Source: Watersipora subatra (taxonomy: Eukaryota; Bryozoa; Gymnolaemata; Cheilostomatida; Watersiporidae). From it: a DNA stretch of 64,000 nt. Positions 42,671 to 55,645 of the stretch are shown here, piece by piece. Where the stretch lies: contig NC_088716.1 of the NCBI RefSeq assembly GCF_963576615.1, forward strand, positions 63,104,728 through 63,168,727, in the 5' to 3' direction. How positions within the stretch are numbered: position 1 is the first letter of the stretch; each line of letters opens with the position of its first letter. The translations under genes and the position numbers were made by a program. Under the pieces are notes generated by a model. That model did not search any database, had not been told where the DNA came from, and saw only the letters and a list, made by a program, of their open reading frames with translations.

Positions 42671-43755
42671 GAGCAGGTTTTACCCGCTGGTGTTTAACTT
42701 CATTCTTATTGGTCAGAAGCTCAATTGGTTCAACAGGCCAGGCTCTGTCTAACTTCAAGGTCAATGACATATAGCTTTATTGAAAGTTGTCTGGCAGCAG
42801 TGTTATTGTAATAAAGTAATGAATCGCTATCAGGGTAATGGCTGCCGCTATGAATCTATTAAGTATCTGAAGTTTCTCCTACATATTCACTTAAATCTTC
42901 AGGATTAGCCAGCAATAAGCAGTTCATGTATTTTAAGGTTGTTCATATCAGAGCCGTGCAAAATGGCTAATTTTGTTGATAACAATTCTTCACTAAAAAG
43001 ATTACGATGCTTACAGGCTGTTGGAGTCTTTTCTGGCTGGTTGTTAAAATGGAACAGCCGTCGAAGTATGGAAGATGAGCCTTGATTCTGGTCAGCTATC
43101 TGGGAAGTTACAATTGACTCTAAATGATTGGCTCATCCAGCTTTTGCACAATCAGCAAGTGTACACCAGTTTTACTTTTGTCCAATGAGTAGTTCGCCAG
43201 AAATCCCCTAGTGGGCGGTGCTCAAGTGGCCCTCAACAATAGTATTGCTCTTAGAGTAGCAATTTACCAGCTTCTTCAACAGACTCAAAGGGAACCAGTT
43301 GAAATATGTGGATACTTCAGGAAGTGTGATATTTATATGATGAAGTGTTTGCCATGAGTGAGTCAGATATGATTATGAGTTAAGGATAAAGTGAAATAAG
43401 ATGATAAGTAAACACCACTTGTCACACCCTAAACGTCTGTGCACTGAGTTCATCCCGGTTCGCTTCTAGACTTGCTTAAAGACTAACAATCTTGCGCCCA
43501 ACCTTGAAACATGTAAATATTTGTATCTACTAAAACTTTATACACGAAGCCTGCTACCACCCTAGAATGTTTCCCAGGCCAAACATCTGACAAATCTTTT
43601 GGAACCGTTCATATAGTGGGTACATGTACTACACACCGAAGAGGAGTTCGTTTCTCTGAAGCTGAGCAAGTAGGCCTAAATAGGAACTTGGAGTGGGTCG
43701 TAAATGGGTCTCAAGTGTGTACATAACTTCGTGTTATCCATCTAAACATCTATCA
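42671..43755. other. intergenic, nothing recognised
   Basis: Unique sequence without supported exons or repeats longer than a few bases. Confidence 0.5.
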
Positions 43756-44665
43756 ACTAGTTTCAACTGAGTATCTGCTATGTCTGAAAACATGCTGTCA
43801 AGTTAGCTGAGTATCTGCCATGTCTGAAAACATGCTGTCAAGTTAGCTGAGTATCCGTCATGTCTGAAAACATGCTGTCAAGTTAGCTGAGTATCTGCCT
43901 TGTCTGAAAACATGCTGTCAAGTTAGCTGAGTATCTGCCATGTCTGAAAACATGCTGTCAAGTTAGCTGAGTATCTGCCTTGTCTGAAAACATGCTGTCA
44001 AGTTAGTTGAGTATCGTCGTGTCTGAAAACATGCTGTCAAGTTAGCTGAGTATCTGCCATGTCTGAAAACATGCTGTCAAGTTAGTTGAGTATCCGTCGT
44101 GTCTGAAAACATGCTGTCAAGTTAGCTGAGTATCCGCCATGTCTGAAAACATGCTGTCAAGTTAGCTGAGTATCTGCCTTGTCTGAAAACATGCTGTCAA
44201 GTTAGTTGAGTATCGTCGTGTCTGAAAACATGCTGTCAAGTTAGCTGAGTATCTGCCATGTCTGAAAACATGCTGTCAAGTTAGTTGAGTATCCGTCGTG
44301 TCTGAAAACATGCTGTCAAGTTAACTGAGTATCTGCCTTGTCTGAAAACATGCTGTCAAGTTAGCTGAGTATCTGCCTTGTCTAAAAACATGCTGTCAAG
44401 TTAGTTGAGTATCGGCGTGTCTGAAAACATGCTGTCAAGTTAGCTGAGTATCTGCCATGTCTAAAAACATGCTGTCAAGTTAGCTGAGTATCTGCCTTGT
44501 CTGAAAACATGCTGTCAAGTTAGCTGAGTATCTGCCATGTCTGAAAACATGCTGTCAAGTTAGCTGAGTATCTGCCATGTCTGAAAACATGCTGTCAAGT
44601 TAGTTGAGTATCCGTCGTGTCTGAAAACATACTGTCAAGTTAGCTGAGTATCCGTCGTGTCTGAA
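43756..44665. repeat. 40-bp minisatellite
   Basis: About 23 copies of a unit containing GTCTGAAAACATGCTGTCAA. The variable part (CTGCCAT, CTGCCTT, CCGTCGT, CGTCGT) recurs in blocks of several units, again suggesting higher-order duplication. Confidence 0.96.
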
Positions 44666-46169
44666 GCTGCTGTTGACATGATATTATTTACAAACATCTA
44701 TCCAGAGACAATTGCATTGTCAATGCTAAACAAAGGTCAAAGATTAACACTCTTAGACTGAGATTCACCAAAAATAACGCTTTACTGTGAGAATCCAACT
44801 TTATTGATTTAAGTTTGCTTCGCTAAATTTGACTATAGCCGCTTGTGTCGCTGAGAGGACGCGTCCAAATTTTAAGTAAAGCTGCGTGCAGCATAGCAAA
44901 TGTTTCATACTCTGATTTCACCATAGCGATGTCGTATGGTGATGTCATACTCTGATTTCACCATAGCGATGTCTATGGTGATGTTATACTCTGCAGTCAT
45001 ATAATATTTGCATGCGGTAATGTCACCTGATAGTATATGATAAATCAATTTGTTTAAACTATAATATTGACTACATATCTCAATGTGACAGGAGATATGT
45101 TACAAGGACAACAAGGAAGTCCTAGTGCAGGCTAGCCAGCAAGACATAAGCTGAAGTTTAAGAACGATCAGAAGGATCTTAGTCTCTGATGTAGGAGGGG
45201 AGAAGCAACGGAACTACCTGAACCCAAAAGCTTAAAACCAGACGTTATACTTATGCTTTACATTATTTTCCTTTTAGTAGTTGATGTAGTCATGATTCAG
45301 AAAAAATAATGGAGTTTTAACTTTACTCTGGACAGCCTTTGGCCGGTTGGTCCTTCTTTTGGTTCGGGGGTCGAGGGTCAGCCAGCTTTTGTCACAAACG
45401 CTAATTTTTAATCAAACCGGTTCAATATTTCAAGGCTGACTTTTTCTATTAGAAACATTTTCTCAGCAGAATTGATTTTTCAAAATGCATCACAACCATT
45501 TCATCGATTCCAATTTTTATTAATCCTTACTGGCATGATTAATTTTATGGCTATATTCCATAGCTGCATTTTTAACAATCCTCTGATGTATCGACATCTC
45601 CGACATCTAGTCGACTATATTTGTGTCATAGACAGTAGGTTATTGACATTGGCTGACTACTACCTATATAGATATGTAACGTGTGTAGTTTTACACATGG
45701 GTATAAATAATAGTGTGTTTTATAACCATGGTGACAACAATAGCCATTGTCAGCCATGACACCAGACTCAAACTCAAACAATTGAGGATTGAGAGGGCAA
45801 CTCTTAGAGTATGAATCACAACATTGACTAATAAATGTATAAGAAAGACCCTGTGTGAGAGAAGAAAATATATAATTATTGTGTGACATGGTGCTGCCAA
45901 AGCGAAGTGCATCTTGTCTAGAAAACTGAGGAGAAAGCGAAAGAAGATTCACCAAAGGCGCTACAAAGCTATTAGTTGTGGAAGTATAATAAGGTATAAC
46001 ATCTACTGATATTGTGTGTTTTTCAGTCTGTATGCATCTGTCTGCGTGTACAGCTCAACTCTGCTGCCAGATAATACAGCCTGTTTTCAGTTTAACCAAA
46101 CACAACAAGATGGTGTTCTGAAGAGCATAATAATGTTTTGTAAACAAATCCAAGATACTGGACTATGGG
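44666..46169. other. intergenic with a small palindromic duplication
   Basis: 44920-45000 holds two copies of CATACTCTGATTTCACCATA, each followed by a self-complementary CACCATAGCGATGTC.TATGGTG. Minus-strand frames at 45.6-45.95 kb include hydrophobic stretches but have no consistent splice context. Confidence 0.5.
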
Positions 46170-46372
46170 TTGCGGTCACTATTACAGGGCTATGGTCACT
46201 ATTACAGGGCTATCCAAGGCTATGACCACCAGTACAGGGTTATAGTTACAGTTTCAAGGCTATGGTCACGTTTCCTGGGCTATGGTCACCATTCTCGGGC
46301 TATGATCACTAATCCGGGTCTAGGCTCACTAATCCAGGGCCATGGTCACTAATCCAAGACTAGACTCTGCTC
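46170..46372. repeat. 20-bp degenerate tandem repeat
   Basis: About ten copies of GGGCTATGGTCACTATTACA, well conserved at the left and diverged at the right. Confidence 0.88.
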
Positions 46373-46636
46373 TAGGGCTATTATAGACACTAATTGAAGG
46401 CTACCAGTCTCTGATTTCTAGCTAATCTATGCTCATTAGTCATAGGCATGTTTAGAGCTGTGAATTATATTACCAAAGAGAGACACTAGCTAACATACTA
46501 ATGGGAACTTATAATCTAAGCTTTTTTAAAAATATTTTGCTCTCAAGGCAGGGGATATTAGGATAGTAAAAATATAAAAATACAGAAAGCATGAAACACA
46601 GCAGATACCAACACCTGCCATAATCAGAAACTCTAC

Positions 46637-49600
46637 CTATTTCAGAGTCGATGTCATGGTCATAATCCGGCAGCGGTAATATAACATTCCCATCATTGTC
46701 CAATGGCTGCCCTAATATAGAAGCACCTCTTCTAATATCTTCTGTTTTGGTGTAACCTGCATTGTCATAGACGGGCGCGATTCCTTTTTCAGCACTGTAG
46801 GAAGCAGTTCCTACTACCGTAGGCTCACTGCTAGACATTTGTACAGGTGTATTCTGTTGAGCTATACTGGTTCTTTGCCTAGATTCAGTTGGTGTAAACT
46901 CAGCTGCTGCTTTGTACGATTTCAAATAGTGTTCTATGATGAAAGACGGCAGCCAGAAATAAGAGAAACAGGTTATCAGCGGGGCCTCTGGGCGTGGCTA
47001 ACTAACAACTTTCCTATTCACTGCAGGGCTATCAGCAGTCTCTAATTTGTGCTCTTGAGATACCCTAGGACACTTAAGTATTCGCGGCATCTAACTTTCG
47101 CGTTTTCGCGGAGTCATCATCAAGCGAAAAATTCATGCGCGAAACTAAACTATCATAACGAACTAGCGAAAATTCGAAATTAAATAGCTATGTTCTACGC
47201 AGGCCTGTATTCACTGGTTGCAAGTTGGGGGGCTAATGTTAGACGACTAGTTATGAACATCTGGGGTGTAGAGAAGGGGGGGTGCTGTAAGCTCCCAACT
47301 GGTTTCTCTTATGCAGGGCCTCAGCCGGGCCTCTCACGTGAAGTTTTAAAAAATTTTATTGGCAAGTATCAACATTTTTCTATTTTTTGAGATTTGCTTT
47401 GTTTTAGCTGATGTGACTGACAAAACGTTTTAAAATTAAAACAGGCAAAACTTGTATGCAGTTGAAAAGCTCAGAAAGAAGACATCTTTTTCTTTTAAGC
47501 GTTTTAACAAAGATCATTTTTGCCGATTTTATTTCAAGTTCATTAAGTAGGATATGGGCAAGCAGATGTTTGCTAAAACTTGATATTTTGCAAACCTTTA
47601 TAAAAGTCGTTAACAAAAATATTTTGCCGCTGATGAAGATAATAATGACGCCTAAGAACTACTAAAAGTTGACGTTTGTATCTATGGCTTCGAATAAAGT
47701 GATATTCTACAGCGATAAAAACCTTTCTATAGCCGTTGGACTATGAAATTCCTAAAAAGTTGGGGCGTCTTAGCCGGCCAGCTGTCCAAGGGAATACGGC
47801 CCTGTAGTTCATTGATATCCACAACAAAATCGTCATATTAGAAATGCAGATAATTTTGTGTGTGATTGAGCTCATTGGGAAATTTCTAGTAAATTCGTTA
47901 ATACACCGAATGAGCAGCATGGCAAAGCAAATTAAGATAACAAGTTTTTTTGGAAAAGCCAAGACAAACGAAGAAGATGATGATATCAGTTTAGTCACCG
48001 AATTTGTAACTGATGAGGATGAAAGTCTGGTAGGTGAAGTCATACAATTAAATAATACTTATTGTAGTGATGAATTTTACTGCCAACCAAAAACGATAAC
48101 AACCCTCACCAGGTCCAACCATGTTATACAGCTCTGGTTGTGATGTTGGTTGTTATCTATTTTCTTTTTTATGAGACATGTACTGTATTTGATTTTTTTA
48201 AAATTTGAAATATTGTGAACTCAAAGCGTGCCATGGCCATCGCTTGCTATAAATACTTGAGATCTAATATTGGTACCATATCGGTCACGACGGAAAGGAC
48301 CGAGACGTCATTGATAGTCCAAGAAACAAATGGCAGCAAGCGATCACGTTGAATTATCGATTTCTGCCAAACATTTATACCTGCGGGTTACAAATACAAA
48401 CTAGTCGCAAATATAACAACTTTTTTTACTAGAGGACCGGACCTGAGGAATCTAATTTGTTTGTTCCACTGTATTTATTTTCACATGACTATATTTTCGC
48501 ACTCATCAGAGCTGCGAAATTAAGTTGCAGCGAAATTTTACTCTGTGTGCTACTCACGAAACTAAATACTAGCGAAATATAAGTGTCCTAGGGTAAGAGC
48601 AAACAAACACTGGATTATCCACTCAACAAGTTTGATCGATTGCATCTTCAAACATACTCTCTCATTCGTTGCAAAGCAATTTAGGAAGCGTAATGATGAT
48701 GTTGTATATCAATTATTTTATATAAAGCATTAGATACAATTATAAGTTATTCATATTCTTCATAAGCAGCGTCGATCCCCCAGGCCCTTGTGTAAACAAG
48801 TTTGGATTTATTACTGCATGAAGTTTAATAAGTGGTCTTCTTTTGCTTTAGAGTTTAGAGCAACTTGTAAAATTCTTGCCAATATAGCACCTTTGGAGGA
48901 ATCCGGGTTAACAGCGGCGCCACAATCAAACCCGAATAGCTTAATAAAACTATTCTAATGTTCTGTATCTTTATTAATGGCTGACTATATATTATTCATG
49001 CCTCCAGTGATAATAGAACTTTGTTTTCTTCTCTCACCCGAAACCCAAGGGCTCACCGTGCTCAAGCATTTGCTGACTTGCGAATAAAAAACTTACTAAT
49101 AAATAAAAACAACCAAATAAAAATCACAAAATAAAATGGCACTTAAAATAAACCCTACTTTTGCCTTCTGAGACTTGAAATTGACTTGGTTTGGTTTAAG
49201 CTTTCCAGCTGTCGTGCACTAACATCGTACCGATCTAGCAAAGCTGCAACAAAATTATCATTCTGGCTTACCTCTAGTTTTGCTTGACTACTAATAATAT
49301 TCTCACTATTACTGCGAATTAAGCTTTCAAATTATCAATGCTAATCACTAAATTGAGTGATAAAATTAAAAAACACAAATGAAAAGTATTAACTGACTGT
49401 TGACAAACCGGAGCTCGAGGTTTTTTAGGAAAGCTGCGTTTGAAAGCATTTTCAAAGCCCTGCAAACACTGACAACGCAGATACTGTTTAAAAACAGCAA
49501 TTCTTACTAAGCTGCTGTAGAGCCAATTCGTGAATAAGATGTTCGTGTAATATTAGTAACCCTGCCTTCGTAATGAGGTCGGTCTATTTTAAGTCAGTTC

Positions 49601-50783
49601 TGTGCCTTTTTAAACTGGATGCCATAGATTTATCAACTATAGATGTATCAGCCATAGATGTATCAGAAACATCTGTCACTAGCCGTAGTATTCACAGGCT
49701 GTCTCTCCATAAGCATATTGTTACTAGCATCTAGCGACTGTTGGCATTTTTACTAACATCTGTTGATTAACTGAGTTATTCAAGTGAAGCGTGAATATCT
49801 TGTTCCAATATTGATCACATTACGTGAATAGCAAAGACAAGAATGCCATACTATAGTAGCGGAGCAGTAAGCTACGTATCTACATGTAAGAGTGAATGAG
49901 CATTCCACCGCAGCTAGTGTGCTATCTGAAAGTGCCAGCGGACATACATGAAGGGAGGCCAGTTTAGAAATACAATGCATATGTATATATCCAGAAGTCA
50001 GACAGAACTAACAGCGGCCATTGTCTGTCCCTGTGCTGTTTACATTAGGCTACTGTTTCCCACATGAACAGTTGGCAGCATTAATGTTGGTCTGACAGTC
50101 TAACCGGAGCGTAGGTGGTTCTATCAGTGGACCTGAACCAGTCGCCCATATACTCTCAAAAGATTATGTCAGCTAATCCACTAGGCTACTGTAGGCCTAT
50201 GTCACCGGTCTTTTACAGCAGTTGTCTGATGTCCGACCACTCACAACCCCAACCCGACTTTGGAAACTATGACATCTGCTCATTATTAGCCAGAAGAGAT
50301 GTGGGGAGCAGTAAGTAGTAGCGTGAGGAACTGCTCTATTTGAAAAAGTGTTCCCCGACAATCCTTTGCAAACCAAACCCTACTGGTGGACCAGAGACCC
50401 CTGCTTATGGGTAGAGGTGGATTTTGATAGAGTTTCAGCCTACTTGCCAAACTATAGACATTTTATAACAAATAAATTTCGCCACCCCAGGCGACAGTAT
50501 TTGTTATAGAATATGGTTAACACTGGTAATAAAGGAAGGCAACCCTGATATGAGTGCAGACGCTTTAGAGCAATAGGACTAAGTCCACTGTTTGAATAAG
50601 TTATTATGAGCTGAGGTTCCAGATATCAGCAAAACTCTTGATTAGGACTGCTGCCAATCTGTGTGCATAGTTCACAACTAATGATGACCTAGTTCACAAA
50701 TAATGATGACCTAGATAATACAAGAACTGATGCAACAGGTACTCACCAAGAGCCTGTGATTGCGGAGTCATGTTGTAAGACAT
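46637..50783 (-). CDS. 5' part of an unrecognised gene (two exons)
   Basis: First coding exon 50747-50783 (MSYNMTPQSQAL, donor TTG|GTGAGT) and second exon 46637-46933 join in phase. The second acceptor has a long pyrimidine tract ending CATCATAG and its donor is ATAG|GTAGAG. The second exon reads HYLKSYKAAAEFTPTESRQR, a Ser/Thr/Gln-rich stretch, then GIAPVYDNAGYTKTEDIRRG, ASILGQPLDNDGN and VILPLPDYDHDIDSEI. It looks hydrophilic and cytosolic, with tyrosines in short acidic contexts (VYDNAGY, LPDYD). No domain is recognised. The next exon (phase 1) was not identified; acceptors at about 45920 or 45870 would end after a few codons. The intron holds a pogo-type element. Confidence 0.5.
47063..48593 (+). 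mobile_element. pogo-type DNA transposon remnant with PIP-box frame
   Basis: Bounded by TA on both sides (47061-47062, 48594-48595). The ends are inverted repeats CCCTAGGACACTTA, followed by TTCGC-rich subterminal sequence. A plus-strand frame at 47919 reads MAKQIKITSFFGKAK and then an acidic stretch. QIKITSFF fits the PCNA-interacting (PIP) box Qxx(I/L/M)xx(F/Y)(F/Y). A C-terminal PCNA-binding motif is known for the Drosophila Pogo transposase. The rest of the transposase is missing or unrecognisable, so the element is probably inactive. It sits in the first intron of the gene at 46637-50783. Confidence 0.72.
48596..50746. other. rest of the intron upstream of the 46.6-kb exon
   Basis: No supported coding exon. 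It would be intron if the exons at 50747 and 46637 are joined as proposed. A short direct duplication (AATGATGACCTAG) lies at 50680-50714. Confidence 0.45.
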
Positions 50784-51564
50784 TTCTCAGTTTCCTCAAC
50801 GCCACCCCTTCACCAGGAGCACAGGCAGCCTTGGTAGCTAAGGATAGTTGCTAAAAGACAGCCTCAGATACTAAATACTTCAACTAGAATGACTAGTTTC
50901 CATTTGCAGTGCACTCGACTCCTTCAACTAAATTAATTGATAGTAAGTCCTAAATGGATCAATAGCCAGCACATAGCCTGTACACTAGCCCGTAGCCCTT
51001 GCCTTGGCCGCGCAGGTTATGCCGTAATACAGCGCAATATGACTGAGGGAGGGCGGAGGCGTATTAACTATGAATCACTGTTGTTGTCGGAATGCAGTGA
51101 TGCGAGTCTAGAGTCTAGAGTTCACCGAGTGAGCATATTGCTGTGATGAGAGGCATTTGCAGGGTAATCGGGTTAAAGCTTCACACCGGAGTTGCCCTAC
51201 TTTTGTTAGCATTTATTTGTGTTTCCAGATTAGTTTTGCGTCACTGATGGTCACAGACACAAACGGAGTGACCAGAATTGTTTTCTATACATATTCTGAA
51301 CAGTTTGAGAATACTTTGGGGCATAGAGTTGAGATATTGAAGACTACATGAATTGTGAAAGAGTGAACCCTTTCATGTAAATACATTGGTGAAATATGTA
51401 TGGAGCTGGTGAGTTCAGACAAGTATTGTCAACACTAATGAGTAGCATGACGCAATACATCTGAGAGAAACGCATGTTTGGCTGTAATGAACAGATGCGC
51501 AGGTTTATTTGACAAGGATTAATAGTTACATTAGGATTGCTGAATAGTCTGACCATAGATCACA
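50784..51564. other. 5' flank of the 50.78-kb first exon
   Basis: Expected to contain the promoter and leader of the minus-strand gene starting at 50783. No core element is identified. Short open frames at 50937-51351 (+) have no splice support. Confidence 0.4.
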
Positions 51565-51840
51565 CTTACCACACAAACTTGAGTCGCACTTACCTGCAGA
51601 TAGTAAATTTGAATCAGTTTTACCTGCTGGTAGTAAACTTGAATCAGACTTATTTGCAGGTATTAAACACTAATCAGACTCATCTGCAGGTAAAAAACAT
51701 GTGATCAGCTTTACCTGGAGGTAGTACACATAAATAAGACTTACCTGCTGGTAGTGAACATGAACAAGACTTCCCTGCTAGTAGTAAACATGAACCAGCA
51801 ATACCTGCACATCAAACAAAGCCATTCTTGAGTGAAATTC
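51565..51840 (-). repeat. degenerate ~31-bp repeat carrying a donor consensus
   Basis: About eight copies. On the minus strand the best ones read GCAG|GTAAGTCT, others GTAAAA, GTATTG or GTATTA. The array begins exactly at a donor-like site after ATGGCTTTGTTTGATGTGCAG|GTATTG (51805-51825), which could be the end of a small start-codon exon (MALFDVQ). Copies are much more diverged than in anoctamin intron 10. Confidence 0.75.
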
Positions 51841-52880
51841 TGGCTACAATGAATCATAAGAAACTAATCCAAAGTTGTTCACTTTTGAAGAATGAGATGC
51901 GAGCTCGAATACCGCTGTATTTATACTGAACTATAATTCGTAAATCTAATCTTATACAAAGAGAGCAAAAACAATTTCTCAGGCTAGATTCACTGAGCTT
52001 GTAACAGTTTATTAAATTATAATAGTATAAGTAATCAGTAGTAGCTCATAGACAAACATGTGAAGACAAATGAAAACAGAGAGACATCTATATAGAATGT
52101 GCATGTATACTGAGCATTTCAAGCGTATTCTCTCAATATGACAAGTCACAGCCATACATAGACAGACTAGATGTTATATTTGTTAGTCATAGTTTTTCAT
52201 AAAGATATGAGATCTATTTAACTCAAATATATCTTATATCTATATGTATATTTCTACAAGTATGTTTTATGTCTGTATGTCGTATGTCCGTCTGCATTCC
52301 GGCTATAGCTATTATTAGAATAGCCTAGCTGGGCAACAATGCTGACGCAATGTAATTGTCTACCGGCATTTGAAGCTTACTAACTAGTTTAGTGGAATTT
52401 TCCATTGGCAATGTGCCAGGCCATTTGGCAATGGCCTGCCAATTGATGGAGAGTTGCCTGCCAGCAAGTGGTAAGCAAATCTCATCACTTCTCGTTGTTT
52501 ATAAGCCGATTTTTTAATGCCTGAGCGACGCCGGGAGGTACAGCTAGTCTTCACATAAATGTAAAACAATACCAATTCTGCGGAGATTCATTTGATTTAT
52601 CCATGTCAAGGTTGCTCTCTATATAGAGCCAGCCTTAACCACCTTCTAGCTAGTCATGCCAGAAAAAGCATACTGGTAGAGGTTGATTTTAGCATCTACA
52701 AGTTCTGTGATGTTTTTAGGATGTGAGTGAGAACAGGATAGTTAAAGTTCTGTGCTTACACGGAGCATTATTATAATTAATTACTCTCTGAATTATCTGT
52801 TATAATCCCTGACAAGTTTTGCGTTAGTGTTATTTTCTCTCGTTCCTTTTTATGTGTCTATTTATTAATCTACCGCGTAT
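51841..52880. other. gene-poor stretch
   Basis: No supported exon, RNA or array. Short open frames only. Confidence 0.5.
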
Positions 52881-52883
52881 AAC

Positions 52884-53362
52884 ATATGTATCCATGTCAT
52901 ATGATGTATGTATCCATGTCATATTATGTATGTATCCATGTCATATTATGTATGTATCCATGTCATACGATGTATGTATTCATGTCATATGATGTATGTA
53001 TCCATGTCATATGATGTATGTATCATTGTCATATGATGTATGTATCCATGTCATATGGTGCATATATCCATGTCATATGATGTATGTATCCATGTCATAT
53101 GATGTATGTATCATTGTCATATTATGTATGCATCCATGTCATATGATGTATGTATCCATGTCAAATAATGTATGTATCCATGCCAAATGATGTATGTATT
53201 CATGTCATATGATGTATGTATCCATGTCATATGATGTATGTATCATTGTCATATGATGTATGTATCCATGTCATATGATGTATGTATCCATGTCATATGG
53301 TGCATATATCCATGTCATATGATGTATGTATCCATGCCAAATGATGTATGTATCCATGTCAA
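52884..53362. repeat. 22-bp minisatellite
   Basis: About 22 copies of TGTATGTATCCATGTCATATGA with scattered variants (CATTGTC, GGTGCATA). A block of several units with the same variants occurs twice, about 180 bp apart. Confidence 0.95.
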
Positions 53363-55088
53363 TGTTGAGAATCGCAAACTTCAGAATAAGTAGTCTTTGA
53401 TAAAAGATGTAATACTGAAAGTTACAGTGAAATGAATAAAAACAATTTAGTTAACAAATTTCACATATAAATTAAATTTCATGAATACTTGAGCGTATTT
53501 ATAAATCGATTTGAGCTCTCTATATAGCAAAACTTGTTCGTTGAATTTATTACTTCAATCTGTTGGTAAATAAAAGAGATTATTTTTTTCCCACAAAATC
53601 TATTTATTCGAAGATTTAATACTTCGAAATTTGAAAAAGTTAATATTGGTCAAATTGAAGACCTTTGAAATTGTGAAAAACTATTTTTGAAATCATCAGA
53701 AACTCAGTAGTCTACAAAACCATTTTCAAGATTTTTTACCCAGCTGTTTGAAAGTCTATACAAGATGTAGATGTTGTGCACATGCAAACTTATTGTTATA
53801 TGTTTATGGATAATAATTTTGTAAAATCTGAAATTTTTCACAATAAATGTTTTCAGCTTTTGTGACTCGCAGCTAATTACTAAATTTAAGGGAAGACTCT
53901 GCATACAAGTTCTAATATTTACCAGTCAAAACATTATCACATGGATATCTTAAAGATTACCTTCAGGAGAGCTGAAGGGTGAAGAAGTGAGCCAAAGTCT
54001 TATGGCAAACATCGGACTAAGGTGAAGGTAAGACAGAGAGAAGCTAACTCTGTACTTACATATACATGCAATACACATAGTGCAGTTGACATTTCAAGGT
54101 ATTAATTGTCTGGTTTTAATGTTTGAGCCTGAATAGAAAAAACACCAAATGGGCTCAGTTAGATGAGAAAGGCAACACACATTTCGGTATCTTCAACATA
54201 TAAGCTTAAGGTAGAAACTGACATGCAGGCATGTTAAAGATGTGACTGCACCAATGAAGTCATTGAAATGAAACTAAAACCGATATAAGACTAAAACATC
54301 AACTACGATTTGATGTCATTTTTGTTTTTGTAGACTAGCCCAGTCCAGAGATATAATAGTTTGAATGAAATAATATTTTGAAACGCTTATATAGTGAGCA
54401 TATACGGAAAGAGTCCGTAAGCGATAAACATACGATCTCATCTTTAACCAATCATCAGTAGACCGCATCAGTTGGGTCAAGGATAAGATACTTGTCAGTG
54501 GTTGACACCTCTTATAACTAAGTTTTATTTTGTGCAGTCTGATCTGTTTCCTACTCGTGCAATTAACAGACTCCGTAGATTTTAGTGACCAGGTAGTGTC
54601 CTACACTCGCCAGTTGCAGGACAGTGTAGTTACTGGCATTAAAACTACAGCAGACACCACAAACTAGTCATAGTGGCATTGCTTACAATAATAGGTTATG
54701 TCACGAACAATATATTAAATGAGAAAACAACATTATACAAACATAAACAACTTTAAATATTTGTGCCATGACCCATAACTCCTTATAATGATAACTCCTT
54801 ATAGCTTGTCTTTAATCTACACTCGAGTCTGTTACCTACGCTACTGAACGACTAAAATGGATCGAGTCTTCTCACCTGACTCAGGCTAACTTTAAATATG
54901 TCAAATAAACTCACCGACTCTGTTACCTATCTCAAATAAATTTTGTATCATTGATGGAACCATACAAGTCTCTCCAAATATGTAGGGTAAATCCTTGCTT
55001 AATGAATGGTTTTTAGCTTACAGAAAGCATTGAAGAGCACAAACTACTCAGTTGAGAGCTAACCACTAACCTAGTTGTAGAAATGAAA
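53363..55088. other. gene-poor AT-rich stretch
   Basis: No supported exon, RNA gene or array. Confidence 0.5.
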
Positions 55089-55645
55089 TGTGGTAAGTAA
55101 CAACTTCATGTAGACACCAGCTAAAATAGTAATAGGTAAGTAACAGCTACATGTAGACACCAGCTAAAATAGTAACAGGTAAGTAACAGCTACATGTAGA
55201 CACCAGCTAAAATAGTAACAGGTAAGTAACAGCTACATGTAGACACCAGCTAAAATAGTAACAGGTAAGTAACAGCTACATGTAGACACCAGCTAAAATA
55301 GTAACAGGTAAGTAACAGCTACATGTAGACACCAGCTAAAATAGTAACAGGTAAGTAACAGCTGCATGTAGACACCAGCTAAAATAGTAACAGGTAAGTA
55401 ACAGCTACATGTAGACACCAGCTAATATAGTAACAGGTAAGTAACAGCTACATGTAAACACCAGCTAAACATAGTAACAGGTAAGTAACAGCTACATGTA
55501 GACACCAGCTAAAATAGTAACAGGTAAGTAACAGCTACATGTAGACACTAGCTAATATAGTAACAGGTAAGTAACAACTTCATGTAGACACCAGCTAAAA
55601 TAGTAACAGGTAAATAACAGCTACATGTAGACACCAGCTAAAATG
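55089..55645 (+). repeat. 43-bp minisatellite carrying CAG|GTAAGT in each unit
   Basis: About 13 copies of a unit containing AACAGGTAAGTAACAGCTAC. Ten units hold the perfect donor consensus CAGGTAAGT. The first reads GTGGTAAGT, the second TAGGTAAGT and the last CAGGTAAAT. The array starts at ATGAAATGTG|GTAAGT, which may be the original splice donor of a plus-strand, probably untranslated, exon (upstream frames are closed). Confidence 0.93.

Noticed and set aside
45626..45955. Minus-strand frames with hydrophobic stretches, as a third exon of the 46.6-kb gene
   Set aside because: In the required phase both nearby acceptors give a stop within a few codons; the hydrophobic frame is not in phase.
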